DNA of 5,166 nucleotides from Deltaproteobacteria bacterium (GTDB taxonomy: Bacteria; Myxococcota; B64-G9). The position numbers and the translations under genes were made by a program. Position 1 is the first letter of the stretch; each line of letters starts with the position of its first letter. The stretch spans positions 1 to 5,166 of the forward strand of contig JAUVAM010000351.1 of assembly GCA_030591745.1 (NCBI GenBank), read 5' to 3'. Shown here piece by piece: positions 5,042 to 5,166 of the stretch. The notes under the pieces were generated by a model. That model made no database searches and was not told where the DNA came from. It saw only the letters and a program-made list of their open reading frames with translations.

Positions 5042-5166
5042 ATGCGCCGGATGTCTATCTGTTTCTTGAGCATTTTCGCCATGATGGCCATGGCTTGCAG
5101 CGCAAAGCAGGAAGCAAGAGACGCCCAGGTGGCGCTCCAGGAGCCGGTGAGCCCGCCCGTGGCCAA
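5042..5166 (+). CDS. Lipoprotein, N-terminal 41 residues only (3' end outside window)
   Basis: The ATG at 5042 follows GGAGG (5031-5035) with 6 bases between, the clearest ribosome binding site in the right half of the window. The visible peptide has MRR, a Met/Phe/Ile-rich core (4-17) and lipobox AMAC with Cys19, then a hydrophilic Ala/Gln/Pro-rich stretch ending in a Pro-rich part (residues about 35-40), probably a linker to a domain beyond the window. It is a predicted lipoprotein of unknown function. It follows the Cys-rich lipoprotein by 114 bases with no intrinsic terminator between, so read-through is possible. Confidence 0.8.
   Translation, partial: MRRMSICFLSIFAMMAMACSAKQEARDAQVALQEPVSPPVA

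Overview
The window reads as a stretch of chromosome from a Gram-negative, Myxococcota- or Bradymonadota-like ('deltaproteobacterial') organism. The grounds are the density of predicted lipoproteins, a short Cys-spaced module of the C-x5-C-x5-C type ahead of a LamG-like domain, an acidic Gly/Thr/Glu/Asp tandem linker behind a lipidated Cys, and GC-rich but not extreme codon use. This placement is inference. No phage, insertion sequence, CRISPR array, tRNA or rRNA is visible.

Left part (1-2562). The end of an isochorismatase-family hydrolase gene runs rightward and stops at 154. It converges, with a 3-base gap, on two leftward genes. The upstream one (2562-1078) encodes a fused GT2 glycosyltransferase and class I SAM-dependent methyltransferase. 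The downstream one (1045-158) encodes an exported, probably lipidated LamG/concanavalin-like protein. The 32-base gap between them suggests one transcript.

Middle (2563-3016). A divergent intergenic region carries the best promoter in the window: a perfect TTGACA box, an AT-rich upstream stretch, and a 6-bp-arm inverted repeat in the spacer. It drives a 67-residue lipoprotein gene (2744-2947) with a strong Shine-Dalgarno. A textbook intrinsic terminator (2984-3016) follows, so this gene looks like a self-contained, well-expressed monocistronic unit. The terminator lies inside the first codons of the next open frame, which is the most unusual arrangement here.

Right part (2957-5166). A lipoprotein gene (2957-3433) and a probable outer-membrane beta-barrel gene (3446-3937) are 12 bases apart and look translationally coupled. 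A 22-bp perfect palindrome (3972-3993) follows. Next is a Cys-rich lipoprotein (4133-4927) with nine 6-residue acidic repeats, then the start of another lipoprotein (5042 onward), cut by the window edge.

Taken together, nearly every gene is concerned with the cell envelope: four or five predicted lipoproteins, one beta-barrel candidate and one polyprenyl-phosphate-type glycosyltransferase fusion. I see no clear evidence of a new defence, mobile or biosynthetic system. The regulatory architecture around 2640-3016 and the unrecognised envelope proteins are the parts worth a second look.
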